Below are positions 33,480 to 46,476 of a stretch of DNA of 64,000 nt, one piece after another. How positions within the stretch are numbered: the stretch's first letter is position 1; the number at the start of each line of letters is the position of its first letter. Below the pieces are notes generated by a model that was not told the origin of the DNA, did no database searches, and was given only the letters and a program-made list of their open reading frames with translations. Source of the stretch: Trema orientale (taxonomy: Eukaryota; Streptophyta; Magnoliopsida; Rosales; Cannabaceae); the NCBI GenBank assembly GCA_002914845.1, contig JXTC01000327.1, forward strand, positions 30,830-94,829. The letters run 5' to 3'. The position numbers were made by a program, and so were the translations under genes.

Positions 33480-36400
33480 TTCCAATCCTGAAAAATAATT
33501 GCAGCTAACATAGCATGTCATTTTTTACTCAAAGCATCAGCTATAGCATTAGCTTTACCAGGAAGGTATTGCAATTCGAAGTTATGATCTTTCATATACT
33601 CAACCTATCTACGCTGCCTTAAGTTCAAATCACATTGAGTGAAGAGATACTTCAAGCTCTTGTGATCGGAGAACACGTCAAACCTCACCCCATACAGGTA
33701 ACATCTCCAAATCTAGAGAGTAAAAATCACCGCTGCACGTTCCAGATCATGAGTAGGATAATTCTTCTCATGTGGCTTCAACTGATGAGAAGCATAAGCT
33801 ACTACCTTGCCATTCTACATCAAGACAAACTCCAATCTAGAACTAGAAGCATCGGTATATATAACATAATGTTCATTACTGTTAGGAACAATAAGAATAG
33901 GTGCAGTTGTCAATCTCTTCTTCAATTCTATGAAAGCCTCTTCACAATCATCGTCTCATATGAACTTGACATCTTTTCTTGTCAACTTCATCATGGGTAA
34001 GGCAATTCTTGAGAAATTCTCTACAAAACGACGGTAATAACCCGCTAAACCGAGGAAACTTCTTATCTCTGTTACATTTTTCAGTCTTTCCCACTTTAGA
34101 ATAGATTTTATCTTAGCAGGATCAACAGAAATATTCTTTTGAGAAATCACATGTCCCAAAAATTTCACTTCTGTCATCCAAAAGTCACATTTGGATCTCT
34201 TAGCATGCAACTGATAATCTCTCAAAATTTCAAGTACAATCTTCAAATGTTCAGCATGCTCTTCTCGAGTCATCGAATATATCAAGATGTCATTAATGAA
34301 GATAACCACAAACCGATCCAGATAAGGTCTGAAAATTCTATTCATGAGATCCATGAATGCTGCAGGAGCGTTAGTCAAACTAAACGGCATAACCAGGAAC
34401 TCAAACCATAAAGAGTCCTGAATACAGTTTTTGGTATGTCTTCCACACGAATCTTCAACTAGTTATAACCTGATCTAAGATCAATTTTGGAAAAGGATCT
34501 AGATCTACCCAGTTGATCAAATAACTCATCAATCCTTTGCAGAGGATACTTGTTCTTCACAATAAGCTGATTCAACCTTCTGTAATCAACACAGAGTCTG
34601 AGCATACCGTCAGCTTTCTTGGCAAACAACACAGGAGTACCCCATAAAGAAGTACTATTTCTGATGAATCCCTTTGATAAAAGATCGTCCAGCTGACTTC
34701 TTGACTCAGTCATTTCCACTGGAGCTATGCGATAGGTTAAAATAGAAATTGGCTGGGCTCTGAGAATCAAATCAATACAGAACTCGATCTCTATGTTAGG
34801 TGGTAACCCCAGTAAATCCTCCGAAAAAATATTTAGAAACTCGCTAACTACTGATATCCAGGGGTGTTGATCATCAGTCCTCAAATCACCACTAATGGCA
34901 AACAGATACCCGTAATACTCGAGCTTCTTCCTTCCACCTATGCATGCTTTCAAAATAGGACTTAGTCTCAAAATATTCAAACATACTTGATAAACAACAG
35001 GACATCCATCCTTAAGCAAAAGAGTAACTCTCTTTTTGTAGCAGTCAACGATAGCTCGATATTTGTATAGCCAATCCATACCAAGAATAACATCAAATTA
35101 TTGCAAAGGCAATACAATCAAATCAGCCAAAAATTCTTTACCATCAATCACAATTAAATAATCTCGACACACAGTGGAAAGATTAGCTACTCCACCCATT
35201 GGTGTACCCAATGTCAAAACAGGATCCAACACAGAATATTTCAATCCCAACAATTGAGCAAATAGCAAAGATATGAAAGAATACGTAGCACTAATATCAA
35301 ATAAAATATAAGCCCAAGTGTGTGAAATGAGAATCATTTCATTAATAACTCCCTTGCCGGTCTCTGATCTCGACCATCTTCCACCTCAGTGACAGCAAAG
35401 CCTTGACCAGAAAACTTCTCTTTCTATTTGTTCTCTCTCCCTTGGCCGGGTTAGCTGCTATTAGCTCTTGGACCGGTGCTAGTATATCCACATCCTCCCT
35501 AATTACTAGAAGCTTGCAGAGTCTGGAAAATCTGGGTGAAGCCTGAACCTTGTGACCGGTACTGGTGTTAGTACTGGGAACTAAAAGACTACTAGAAAGG
35601 AGAAGAGTTGAATACCTGAGACTGGTTCTGAGTAGGCCTCATCTGGTCACTTTAGAAAGGTACAAATGCACTCTGGCTCCCCTGTGGCCCACCTTGAGAT
35701 AAAGCTGGCTTCTGCTGACAGAAAAGACAAGACTTCTTTTGATGGCCCTGCTGGCCGTAGAGAAAACATCTGTACGGTCCAAATCGTTCTCTTCCAGAAA
35801 AACTACTACTCTGAGAATTCTGTGACTGCAACTGGCCTCGGTTTCTTCTGTTGGCCTTCCTGTCACTTCCCCTGCTCCTCGACTATTCCCTCAAAGTCAA
35901 CTTGTCATCTAGAAAGGCTTCTGCCTTCTGTGCGGCAGCAACAAGATCAATCCGATTGTCAAAGTATTGAGTCACAATCTTTTCCAAGATGGCTGGCCTT
36001 AGAGATTCCATAAATTTAACAATCAATAGAGTAGGATCTGCTCCTAGTGCATAAGCCTACTGTGCGAGTTCCATGAATCGGATGTAGTATTTGTTCACAG
36101 TCATATCTCCTTGCTTTAATCGTTCGTACTCTCTAATCATGGCAGCTCTATGACTAGCATTGGCATACTGGTCTCTGAACAGTCCTTCAAATACTACTTG
36201 ACAGTCTCATGTCTTGACAGCTTGATAGTTTCCCACCACTTAATTACTCCATCAGATAGTTTGTATGCAGCAAAGACTACTTGGAACTCAACAGGTGTCC
36301 TAATGGTGGTGAAGATTCTTTTAATTTCTCTAAGCCATTTCTCGACTACAGTAGGTTCCAGTTTACCATCAAAGATAGGTGGACTCAGCTTAATAAAGTC

Positions 36401-36620
36401 CTTGAAGAAGCTGGCCTGTCGAACGTCAGGGTCTCGTTAGGCTCTTAGTCCCGGTATTTCCTGTAAGGCATCATACAAATCCCCTAATGGTTCCAGAATT
36501 TCTCATTGTAGTGGAAGAGTTTCGGTTCTTAGCTCTTACCTCGGTACTCTTCTTCTCAGGGGCATCTTACTAGTCTATATAAATATGCCAAAGTGCTATT
36601 GAGACAATAATGCTGAATTT
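33480..36620 (-). pseudogene. Gypsy (chromovirus) gag-protease-RT-RNase H, 5' half
   Basis: Minus strand, from 36450 down: a gag capsid region (LSPPIFDGKLEPTVVEKWLR, then FAAYKLSDGVIKWWET); a zinc-knuckle region (CFLYGQQGHQKKSC, about 35740); an aspartic protease (LFDISATYSFIS, about 35295) with the linker GTPMGGVANLS; reverse transcriptase ([17 protein letters not shown] near 34600; [28 protein letters not shown] near 34290); and RNase H ([16 protein letters not shown], then YLPGKANAIADALSKK near 33540). Catalytic motifs are altered: DSGA is DISA, and the RT FIDD is FIND. Many stops are present. Integrase is missing here and is found on the plus strand at 24.7-26.1 kb. Confidence 0.85.
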
Positions 36621-36723
36621 TTGTATTTATTTACTTATTTAATTTTTTGAAAACTAGTTGCAATCTAATCTAATGGTGTCACATCCTAGGCAGAAAAATA
36701 TCCGCTCTGATACCAAAATTTTC

Positions 36724-38894
36724 TGTCATGACCCAAACTCCGATCCAATGGCAGAAAGAGAATTTCACAAGTGGAAATTCAAACGTTGTTTTAGAAAAAA
36801 TTTTAAAAATAATTTTAAAAATAAAATTTCCACAGTTTTGTGATCACTATTTAGATGTAGATTGTTAATTAAATTTATTAAAATAAATGAAGGATCATTA
36901 TCAATAGTCTCACAATCCAGCACACTAATTATATAGACTAAGTCCGTGAAACAGGCCCTTAAGTATTTTATTACAAGCTAAGATAATTAACAAAAAATAT
37001 CTTATAAAGTTACCAGTTTCCAACACGGTAACTAGCTTCTCACAACTCAGCTCCCGAATTCCCAAAATCACACCGAGCACTACCTGAGAGGAGAAAGGTA
37101 AGGGGTGAGCATGCATATGCTCAGTAGGAATTCAATTACCTTTTAAATGGATTCAATTTCCCAAACCTGCATAGTTAGTACCTTTAAATCCATTTATAAA
37201 TCAAGTTTAAAAATCATTGGTATCTAGAATAATTACATATTTAAAACCAAATCCAAATCTACATAATTGTACATATCATAAATCAACCAAGTATATGAGT
37301 GAACTCTCATCCTCCTATCACGGCCCTACAGAGGTACTTAGCATCCTGATACTACCCGTAAGTGTATCAGCCAAAAACCTGCGCAGGGGCCTAGATTTCT
37401 CACTTAGCACTATAGCGACTCGTTAGCGATCTAAAAATACCGCGATGCTATTATAGAACTCAAGTGTGTGATCCTATGGTATGTACAATATGTAATAGTA
37501 CACAACAACTATGCATCCAATATTCAAATCATACTTTAAAAATCCAACTTAGCATTATACTGGGATTTACTGTATATGGGCAACAAACCGTTGTTTTATC
37601 TCAAAATTACAATATAAAAATATGTAAAATAATCCATATAGTCCAATCCCAGTATAATCTAACAATTTAAAGCAATTAATTAAACTATCATAAGATCATA
37701 ATTTTTCATAAATAAATTTCAATGTAATAAAAACTTAAAACAGATATAAAATCAGTTAATCGAACCCTTACCTTGATAAGGTAGTAAGACCAGGCTAATG
37801 ACGCTCAAAAAATCCCCCATTGGTCACTCAGGTCTTTAAACAGCGGTTTCCGGTTCCCAATAAGTCTACTTGAAAATGTGATTTTTTAACCAGAGTCTCA
37901 AATCCAGAAATGGAGGTCACCATTGAATTTAGAGTAACCAAAAATGCTAGATTGGGCATTTATCTTGTCAAAAACAGGTCCCAATGCGGGACCGGCCTAT
38001 GGCACGTAAAACGGTGCAATTTTGAGCCACGAAATTCTAATTTTCGTTCCACTTCGAAACATAGTGATATTTTATATCAAAATTCATGTCTCGACCTCAC
38101 TAAGTCCAAATTCGAAGTTAGAACTCGGTTTCGAAGTCCCTAGCATTAATTAATCCAAAAAATCCAAGAATTATAATAATACCACTTTTTGAAAATATTT
38201 AGAAAAATGTCCTCTTTTCCAATTACTATTTACCGCACTTATGGTTACCTTTTTACTTCTACTAATAGTAAGTATTCTTGACTTTTAACCCTCTTTTTCC
38301 TCATATATTTACCTTGGGTAAATAAATTACTTAACTAAAATAACTACGTAAATATCACTTTACATAGTTGGTAAAAAGGGTAAAAGTGGTAAAAAAAAAT
38401 CTTACCAGAGATGAATTTTGACGTGCAACCACTTGAAGGTGGTCAGCGATGATGAGATGAGACTCCACTTGCCAGAGGTGTCGAAAATAGAGGTCGGACG
38501 CTGGAAATTTCGCCGAAAAACTGTATTTTTGGTGCGATTTTTGATCTCGGTCACCAAAGCTTCGATTCCGGTGAAACCAGTGGGGTTTCCATCGTCGGAG
38601 AGTCCTCTTCAACGTAGGCTGGTGTGTGGCCAGAGATGGGTGGCGATAGCTACACGGCGGAGCTCGAACTGAAACTGCTCCTTTCCCTTTCTCTCTCTTT
38701 TCTAAGCCTCTCTCTCTGAGAATTTAGAGTTTTGAAGCCCTTTTATGCAAATTATGGGCACTATTGCAAATGAATAAAATATTCTAGATATTTTTATTAT
38801 TTTAATCCAGAAATCCAAAATTACAACAATGCTATTTGCTTTAAAAAGTCCACATTACCCATAAAAGTTTCGAGATTTTACACTTTACCTCACA
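36724..38894 (-). mobile_element. Gypsy 5' LTR
   Basis: Minus strand starts TGTGAGGTAAAG (38894) and ends GGGTCATGACA (36724). It is followed inward by TTTTGGTATCAGAGCGG, a Met-tRNA primer-binding site (about 36718-36702). Its 2171 bp align with 26140-27554 apart from an internal block of about 0.7 kb. A region near 38660-38760 resembles a promoter/leader (CT-rich after TGCATAAAAGGGC). Confidence 0.85.
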
Positions 38895-39769
38895 TGGACA
38901 CACACTTGTATATATATATATATGTATCAACTCACTAAGGCCACACTCACGCACCTCACATTCACTCTATTACTCGTAAGCTCTTGCCCACTTCTACAAC
39001 CGAGACCCAAAGGTCTCTTTATATAGGCACTTGAGGTCCGTGTAATTAACCGACTTCACAATACTTATTCTAGTATATACAAGTTTTGTAACTCGTGAAT
39101 TTGATGTGGGTTAAGTACGGAATATTGTGAGCTGGTATAAAAAATATGATAAATTGTTATATTGTATGAATGATTATATGTAAATATTTGTTATATTATT
39201 TATAATATAATATGATGAGTTGTTATTATATTATTGTACGTACTTGCTGAATATGATAATTACAAGTTTTGGTTTTCTTTGTTTAAATATTTGGAAAAAA
39301 TTGTAATGGTGGTAATATGTTTGCACAAATTATGTTTCTGGTTTTGGGTTGGAAGACATCACATTCAAGTTGACAAGGTATATATGCCCACCTCGCAAGA
39401 AAATGAAAGGAGATTAAATTTCTCTCTATGATCATAAGAGAACTGTTTTTATGGGTTGTCTTCCATATAGGTAATCAGTCCAGATAAACAAAATATTAAA
39501 TCTACATATAGGAAAATCAAATACATAACGAGAAGAAAATTTGTTTTATGATTTAGGAAAATATAATAATTTTACAATAATATTAATAATAATCTAATTC
39601 ACTTCTTTCCTTATTTTCCTTCATACTAAGAACTTCATCCCTTCCTTTGTCAATTGAAGTAGTAAATTTTTTCGCCAACCATATATAACTAATTTTTTAT
39701 GTCTTCTATAATTATATGATATATGTATACATATAAATTATACTCAAATAAAAATGTAAATATATACAC
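38895..39769. other. No gene seen
   Basis: AT-rich, with a short (TA)n at about 38910-38925. No coding or RNA feature recognised. Confidence 0.4.
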
Positions 39770-40564
39770 TATTTGGCTTAGATATGTAGAAATATCATCA
39801 ATATATGGAAAATTTGTTAGATAATATATTTTCAACTGTTTATTTAGCTACCTAAGAAATTTTTTTCTCTCTTACGAAAGAAAAATATTTTTAGCAATTA
39901 AATAAACATATAAAAGAATACTCATATAATAAAGAATTTGTCAGATACATTATATCAATAGAATAATAGAAAGAAGATTATATGAATATAACTTAGGACT
40001 GCCCAAAAACTATTAGATGAATAACGACCCAAAAAAAAAAAAAGAAAACGATTTTAAAAAACAGAATTAAGAAACATTACTCAAATAAGATCATAAAAAA
40101 GGGGGGGAAAAGAAGAAAAAAAATTCAAAATACAGGAACCAGAGGAACATAGGAAAAAAAAACAAAAGAAATGATCAAAGTATATCTGATAGAATAAATA
40201 AAAGTTCGAAATAGATAGATTAAAAACCCAGCCAAATTCCTCAATAAATCTAAGAATAAAGAACTGTTTTATTTAGACCAAAAATAACTGAAGTGAAAAA
40301 ACTAAATTACTATGCCTGCATAAAAATCAGAGAGAGAATCTTTGGAGCAACAACGTCGTATACAAAAGAAGAGTTTGCCAAAAAAATCTCTAACCAAACA
40401 GCCAATTCTTATAATACTCGGACAACAAAAAATGGTAAAACGATTCCTTAACAATAAACCACATCTATTATACTCTAAAAAAAGCCATTATACATAGCAA
40501 TTTTTGGGCAGTCAGTACAGTACTCCATATGATAAAAAAAATGAACACTCATCATCGCCAAATA
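39770..40564. repeat. Unclassified dispersed repeat, copy 2
   Basis: Matches 19090-19812 in several collinear blocks (ATCATCAATATATGG..., TAGCTACCTAAGAAA, CTGCCCAAAAACTATTA, then AAGCCATTAT...GGGCAGTCAG...ACTCCATATGAT at 40482-40532). The spacing between blocks is longer than in copy 1. No class assigned. Confidence 0.6.
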
Positions 40565-43500
40565 TATAAAAATTATAAAATACAACTGAAAAAGAGAGAA
40601 ACAAAACCGAGGAAAACGAAAGAAAACAAAAGGAGAATGAAAGGATACAATAAATGGACAAAAAAAGGGAAACATCTTGAATACAGAAATACGAAAAGAA
40701 TATAATAATATTTTATAACATCCAAGCTGAAAATAAAAGGACAAATACTCAATAAAAGGACAAATAAAGAAAACATCTTAAACATAGAAACATAAAATGA
40801 AATATGACAATATTTTTCAACATCCAATCCAAAAATAAGGACTCAAACATTTAAACAGAATAAATGCGAAGAATATAGTAGATATTAATTAAGGACAAAA
40901 GAAAATATAACTAAAATTGAATGAGACAGGGTTTAATTAAACACCCTAATAGTACTATTATATACAAAAACTAAGAAATATATATATCGATAGTATATTA
41001 ACAATACAAAGAATACGCATTAATTAACAATAGAACAAAATACAGTTATAACTTAAAGAAGAAGAAAAAAACCATAAGCAAACATGACAAAGCACAATAA
41101 ATAGATGTAATAACTAAAATGTTTCCACAAAAGAGCTTTCAAAACTAACTTTTTGAAGAATATATATTGTACAGAGAGTAGAAAAGAGAAGAAAAAAGCA
41201 ACAAACACAACGTAGGAATGTGATAATAAGTTCAGTCAATTATCAGTAAGCAGGAAGGTAAACAAAAATAGAATATGAAGAGTAAAAATAGTAACTTCAA
41301 CATACATAATTAAATAGGAGTAAGAGATACATATAAGGCATTAAAGTATAACTAAACAAATGGCAATATCTGAAGTAAATATGTGATAAAAGAAATATAT
41401 ATATGTTTTTAAAAAAAAGAAGCTCATTGAACACAAATAGTTAAAGTAACCAAACAATGAAAATAAATATTATATTGCTAAAATATAACAAAAAACTCCC
41501 AAAAAAAGTATTTTAGAAAAAAAAAAGGTCCTTCACTTTTCTACTTTGTTTTCAATTCTTCCTTTTATTTATATATTTTTTTTTGCTTTTTTCTCTCTCT
41601 ATATTTTTATTTATTTTTACTTTGTTTTCAATTCTTACTTTTTTTTTTTGCTTTTTTCTCTCTCTTTTTTTTTTCTCTCTTAAAAATCTCAATAACATAA
41701 GAAAATCAGAAAAGCATTAATTAAGTCGGTATAAAAAGCTCTGAAATCATAAATACCAATAGACAAATTATTTAAAGCAATACCAGATATCATAATTAAT
41801 ATAACAAAAATCTAAAACAGATAACAAATATCAAAGGGAAAAAAACTCCAAAATACTCTAGAAATCTAAAGACACAAAAAGAAAATATCCACAAATCAGT
41901 ATATAGACACAAACAAATATATATATATACACATTTTTATCAGAATTATACTAGAGAATAAAACCACAAAAAATATCACGACATTAAAGAAAAAAAAATT
42001 AATGGCTAACAAAACTGTGACAATTTGATAACCAAAAAAACCAACGAAAATAATTCGAAAACAGATCCTAATTTCTAATTAAGGCTGAAAACCTAAGATC
42101 AAAAGAACCCAACTAGCCCACTAACGAAAATCTTAGTAAAAGAATAAGAAGCGCATATCCATGGATTAAAGCCCATGATAACCCCATCAAACCAAAACAA
42201 CAGACTAACCACAAAGAACGTAACCATCTAATATTTCTAGGTCAAAATATATTCAAAACAATAGAAACCGTTTCGTACAATATGAAAAAAACAAAGCTAT
42301 AATGAATAACAATAAAAAATAGATAGAAAATAGCACAAAAATATGAAAGAGAGAAAATATCCAAGCAAACCTCAGATCCAGGCAACGAAGCCCAAATTAA
42401 CAAACAAAGAATCCAAAAATGGAAGGTAAAAGGAGGAAATAGGGTAAAAATATAAAATATAAAAAATTACTGCCCAAAAACGTAATTAGAAGAAATTTTT
42501 ATAGCAAAAATAGATTAAAGAAAAAAAAACACAAAACATGTCTTGCATAAACAAAAATAAACCTCAAATATACAATGATCCAAAGTAGAGGAAAATATTA
42601 CACACAAAAATAAAAAAATAGTTACTAAAGAACTAAATTTCAGAAAGAAAAAATTACCGGACAAAGAGAAGGGAACCACCACAGCTGCAAAAGGCTCTAG
42701 AACGACTAAATCGTAGCAAAATCTATATTTAAGCAAGCGGGTCTGAAGCAATAGACTAAAGATAAAAAAAAAAAAAAACAGGATAAAATAAAAATAAAAA
42801 AAAAACGAAGGAAAAAACAACCAAATCGAAGAACCCCGAGGAGAAATACCGAAATAAAAGAGAGAAATTGAGAGAATAACAATATAAATCAAACAAACAA
42901 AGAAAAAAAAAAAGAAAAAAGATCTTAAAGAAAAGAAGAAGAAACGCATCAAGTACAAAGAAGAAAGAAAAAAAGAAGCATCCAAAAACAAAAAGCCAGA
43001 AAATATAGAAACAATGCAAGAGATTGATGTGGCGGAGTAATCAAAACCAAGCGATATGCCGGAAAACTCCACTCATATCCCTCATGCAAACCACATAAAA
43101 GAAGGTTAATTCAGAAAAATCAAGGCCAATAAAAATGAAAGGACCAAATAACCAGATCCACTCAAGATTATATACCCGGTTTGAAGGGCAAAAAAAGAAT
43201 TATAGCTCTACAAATCATAATCAATTTGACTCCATCCATCCTCATAAAATTACGGAAATGCCCTAACACAAAATCTATCCTACATTAAATTTGGCCAATA
43301 TAATCAATAAAAAAAATTTTAAAAAATGGTTTTGCTTTTTACCGTAAAAGCAGTCTGTGTGAACAGTGTTTAGCTGCTCCTCTTTAGTATATATAATAAT
43401 ATGTCGGTGTCTTTAGCCAACTATGTGAACTTGCATTGATTTTCTTATATTAATTATTCTATGAAAATTCTAGAATGGTCAGAGGCATGTTTTGAATTTC

Positions 43501-44027
43501 TTGGGCAATAGCTTAGAAACTTACTCGTGTAAATAATTCTAGACATATGTAGAAAGTCGGTACTGACTTTTTCATAGGATCATGTGGTGATCCATTTTTG
43601 TTTCAATATTTTTCTTTTAGAGAAATTTAGGTGGATGACCAAAATTTTAAATTTGATTAAGTGGAAGTCCACTTTTAAAATTTTATAGTTAAATGTCTAA
43701 GTATATATATTTTTATCCTTGTTAGATACACATATCTACCAATTTCAGTTACTGTACTGAAATACATTAGGTATATAATTTTTTATACTTAGTATATAAA
43801 ATTTTACACTTTATATATAAACATATATACTGGACATTTTGCTATAACATTTGACAAATGAACATTTACTAAAATTGGGTCTAAAATTTGGTCACATTTC
43901 TATAAGCCCATTTCTTTTATTAAAAGGTGGTGAAGAAGAAGATAAAAGTCAAAGTAACGCGTTGCCGTAGGAATGTTGGGTTCCTAAATTTTCATGATTT
44001 TCTAACACTTATATCTACAAAAACCGA
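40565..44027. other. Long A-skewed tract, no gene
   Basis: Especially between 40600 and 43150 the plus strand is very A-rich and T-poor, so minus-strand ORFs (for example 43072-42515) are Phe/Leu-rich and meaningless. Short (CT)n and poly-T patches lie near 41540-41680. GAAAGGACCAAATAACCAGATCCA (43138-43161) resembles 19574-19597 in repeat copy 1, so part of this tract may belong to the same repeat. I see no splice-supported exon. Confidence 0.4.
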
Positions 44028-44372
44028 AAAAAATTACAAAAATACGGAAGTCAGACTTTTTTTAAATTTTTGTACGGTTTCTATTAGGAAAATATCACTT
44101 TTTAAAAAATATTTAGAAAAGTATCATTTTTAAAATAGTTACTGGTTACCAGTTTTTGAAAATTGGTTACTTGTTACTGGTTATAAGTTATATTCCAATT
44201 ATAAATATCTTTGGTTACTAATTACCAATTTCTGGAAACTGGTTACCAGAAACTAATTAATATTTTAAGAAATGGTTTTTTTCTAAATATTTTTTATAAA
44301 ATGGTATTTTTCTAATAAAAACTGTACTGTACCTCAAAAAATACAAAATCATAGTATTTTTCAAATTTTTTT
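44028..44372. mobile_element. Foldback MITE with ~105-150 bp inverted arms
   Basis: The left arm from 44072 (GTACGGTTTCTATTAGGAAA ... TTACTGGTTACCAG) is nearly the reverse complement of the right arm ending at about 44328. Pairing, with gaps, may extend to about 44028 and 44372. The centre has repeated GGTTACT/TTACCA words. No coding capacity; the superfamily is unclear. Confidence 0.7.
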
Positions 44373-46303
44373 TTTTCTAAAATACCGTATATCGTCGAAT
44401 TTCCTCAATTTTCACTAAATCAAATTCCTAGATTTGTAAATGATACTTCGTCACTTTCTTATCACATGCTTTAGAGGTGAACGCAAATAATGCCCACAAA
44501 AAGTAGATATTTAATAAATGAAATTTATAAAATAGACCTACTATAATTAAGCCAGTACATATTATTGAAAATCACACAATAGCTTCTGTAAAATGTGAAG
44601 AAAAATATAACTAAGTACAATACTATGAAGATTAGTGATCCTATTAATGTTCCTTAAACCATTCGGCTAAGATTCGAATTTCAATCTTTCAAAAGAAAAA
44701 AAATCAAATTTGAATATCGCAAAAAGTCTAGGGGAACGCTTTTAATACCCTAAGGATAAAGACTAAAAGATTTAAATTTTAAGGACCAAAATAGGACTTA
44801 ACTTCTTTATAGTTTAAGGTCTTACATAGTCATTAATCCTGATAATTAATGCTGCAAATTTTTAACAATCAGCCAAAAGGCAAATAGGAAAGGAATTAAG
44901 ATTATATAGGTTTTAGTCATTCGTCCTTGATTTTGTATATGTTTTAGCAAATGTAATTGGTAAAGAATTCTATACTATATATGGAGTTGAGAATTAGGCA
45001 TAGATAGCATAGAATCTCGTAATATTCATGCATCATCTTAAAATTCTTACTTAGCATATTAATTATATAAATCTAAATATAATAAATATATAAATCCATA
45101 AGTGTACAAAAGAATAGTACAACGCTCTAAGGAAAATAACAGAAGTCCACCGTATGTTGAGCACATAAATACAGTCTTGAATCCTTCGTGCAAAAACACT
45201 AGCAGGGAGCAAATACTTCAACAGAAAATCTCATTTACTAAAGTAATACACCTGAAAAGAGGAAAAAATAGCGTGAGCGAAAAACGATTACTCAGCTGGC
45301 TTGGGTTTATAGAAACCTACATGATTAAATATGGAACCAAGAATAAGAAAACATCAATGTAATATATTAAACAACCAGTAGTAGTGGACTTGAGAACAAA
45401 GTAAAATCGATTTCAATAAAATATGTACATTTGCATACATATATCGATGGAATGTTTTTGTAGTTATCCATTTTCTCTACAAACTGATTGGGCACAGTTT
45501 CATCTTTTATTGGTAAAATATAAATTTCTAGATAATACTTAAATTATACTACCAATATAACATTAATATTCATCTTTAATTGGTATATTTTCTATGTATG
45601 TAATAGCTTATAATACTAAACAGAAAAATAACAACTCAATGCCCCACTAATTTAGTGGAAGATTCATGGATCCATAGCTAGCATTTACTATTTGTCATTT
45701 ATCTCGCATTTATTTTTTATAATTTATCTAGCGTTATTAAGAGATCATGCTATTTATTATTTTATTTATTCTTATTCAAAATTTGTAAAAGAGTTGGATC
45801 CCTAAAATTATAATTAAGAGACACTATCAATACTAGTGTAGATATTATAAATCAAATAACTGTGTAAAGTGGGGATATGCAATCAAGTAACTTTCTCTCA
45901 ATTACATGCTAGTTTTTGCCACTTTATTTTGTCTGTGGTGTGTTATTCCGTTCTCCATTTTTTAGATTTTTCTTTTTTTTTGGTTCTGGAGACGAGATAA
46001 ATGAGAAGATTCTTCCTTCTTCTTTTAAGGAAAGAAAGATCAGAAGAAGATTTTCAGAAGAAAATTAAAAAAAAAAAAAAATCTTCGTTACATTTTATGC
46101 TTGGATACACAGTGATGATTTTAATAACAAAATCATATTTATTCCCAAACTAAATAAATCAATTAAAGGAGGAAAGTGCAATTAAATGACAGTACACTTA
46201 CATGTTGGCTTGATCGTCTTTTCTTCTTTTTTCTTCTTGAATCGTCTTTGGCATCATCTCTCCTTCTTGATAAAATCTCATCATCAGGATCGGTAAAACC
46301 AAA
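44373..46303. other. No gene seen
   Basis: AT-rich spacer between the foldback element and the 3' end of the NLR gene. An 86-codon plus-strand ORF at 45102-45362 has no recognised motif. The part nearest 46300 may hold a small terminal NLR exon or 3' UTR. Confidence 0.35.
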
Positions 46304-46476
46304 TTATTTCACTGTATCCTCTGAGAGCAAATAAAATTTGGATATATTTGCGTATATCCCACATTTTTTTATGTCATGTAATTAATTAGTTTGTTCATTC
46401 ATGTCCAAATCCAAATATCAAAACGAATAAAAAAAAAAACAAATAATAAAGTGAGAGTTTGTTTATATGTACTTAC

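Noticed and set aside
42515..43072. 185-codon Phe/Leu-rich minus-strand ORF resembling a membrane protein
   Set aside because: It comes from an A-rich, T-poor plus strand (poly-A read backwards). There is no signal, domain or splice support, and the same holds for the ORFs at 40475-40827 and 48050-48349.
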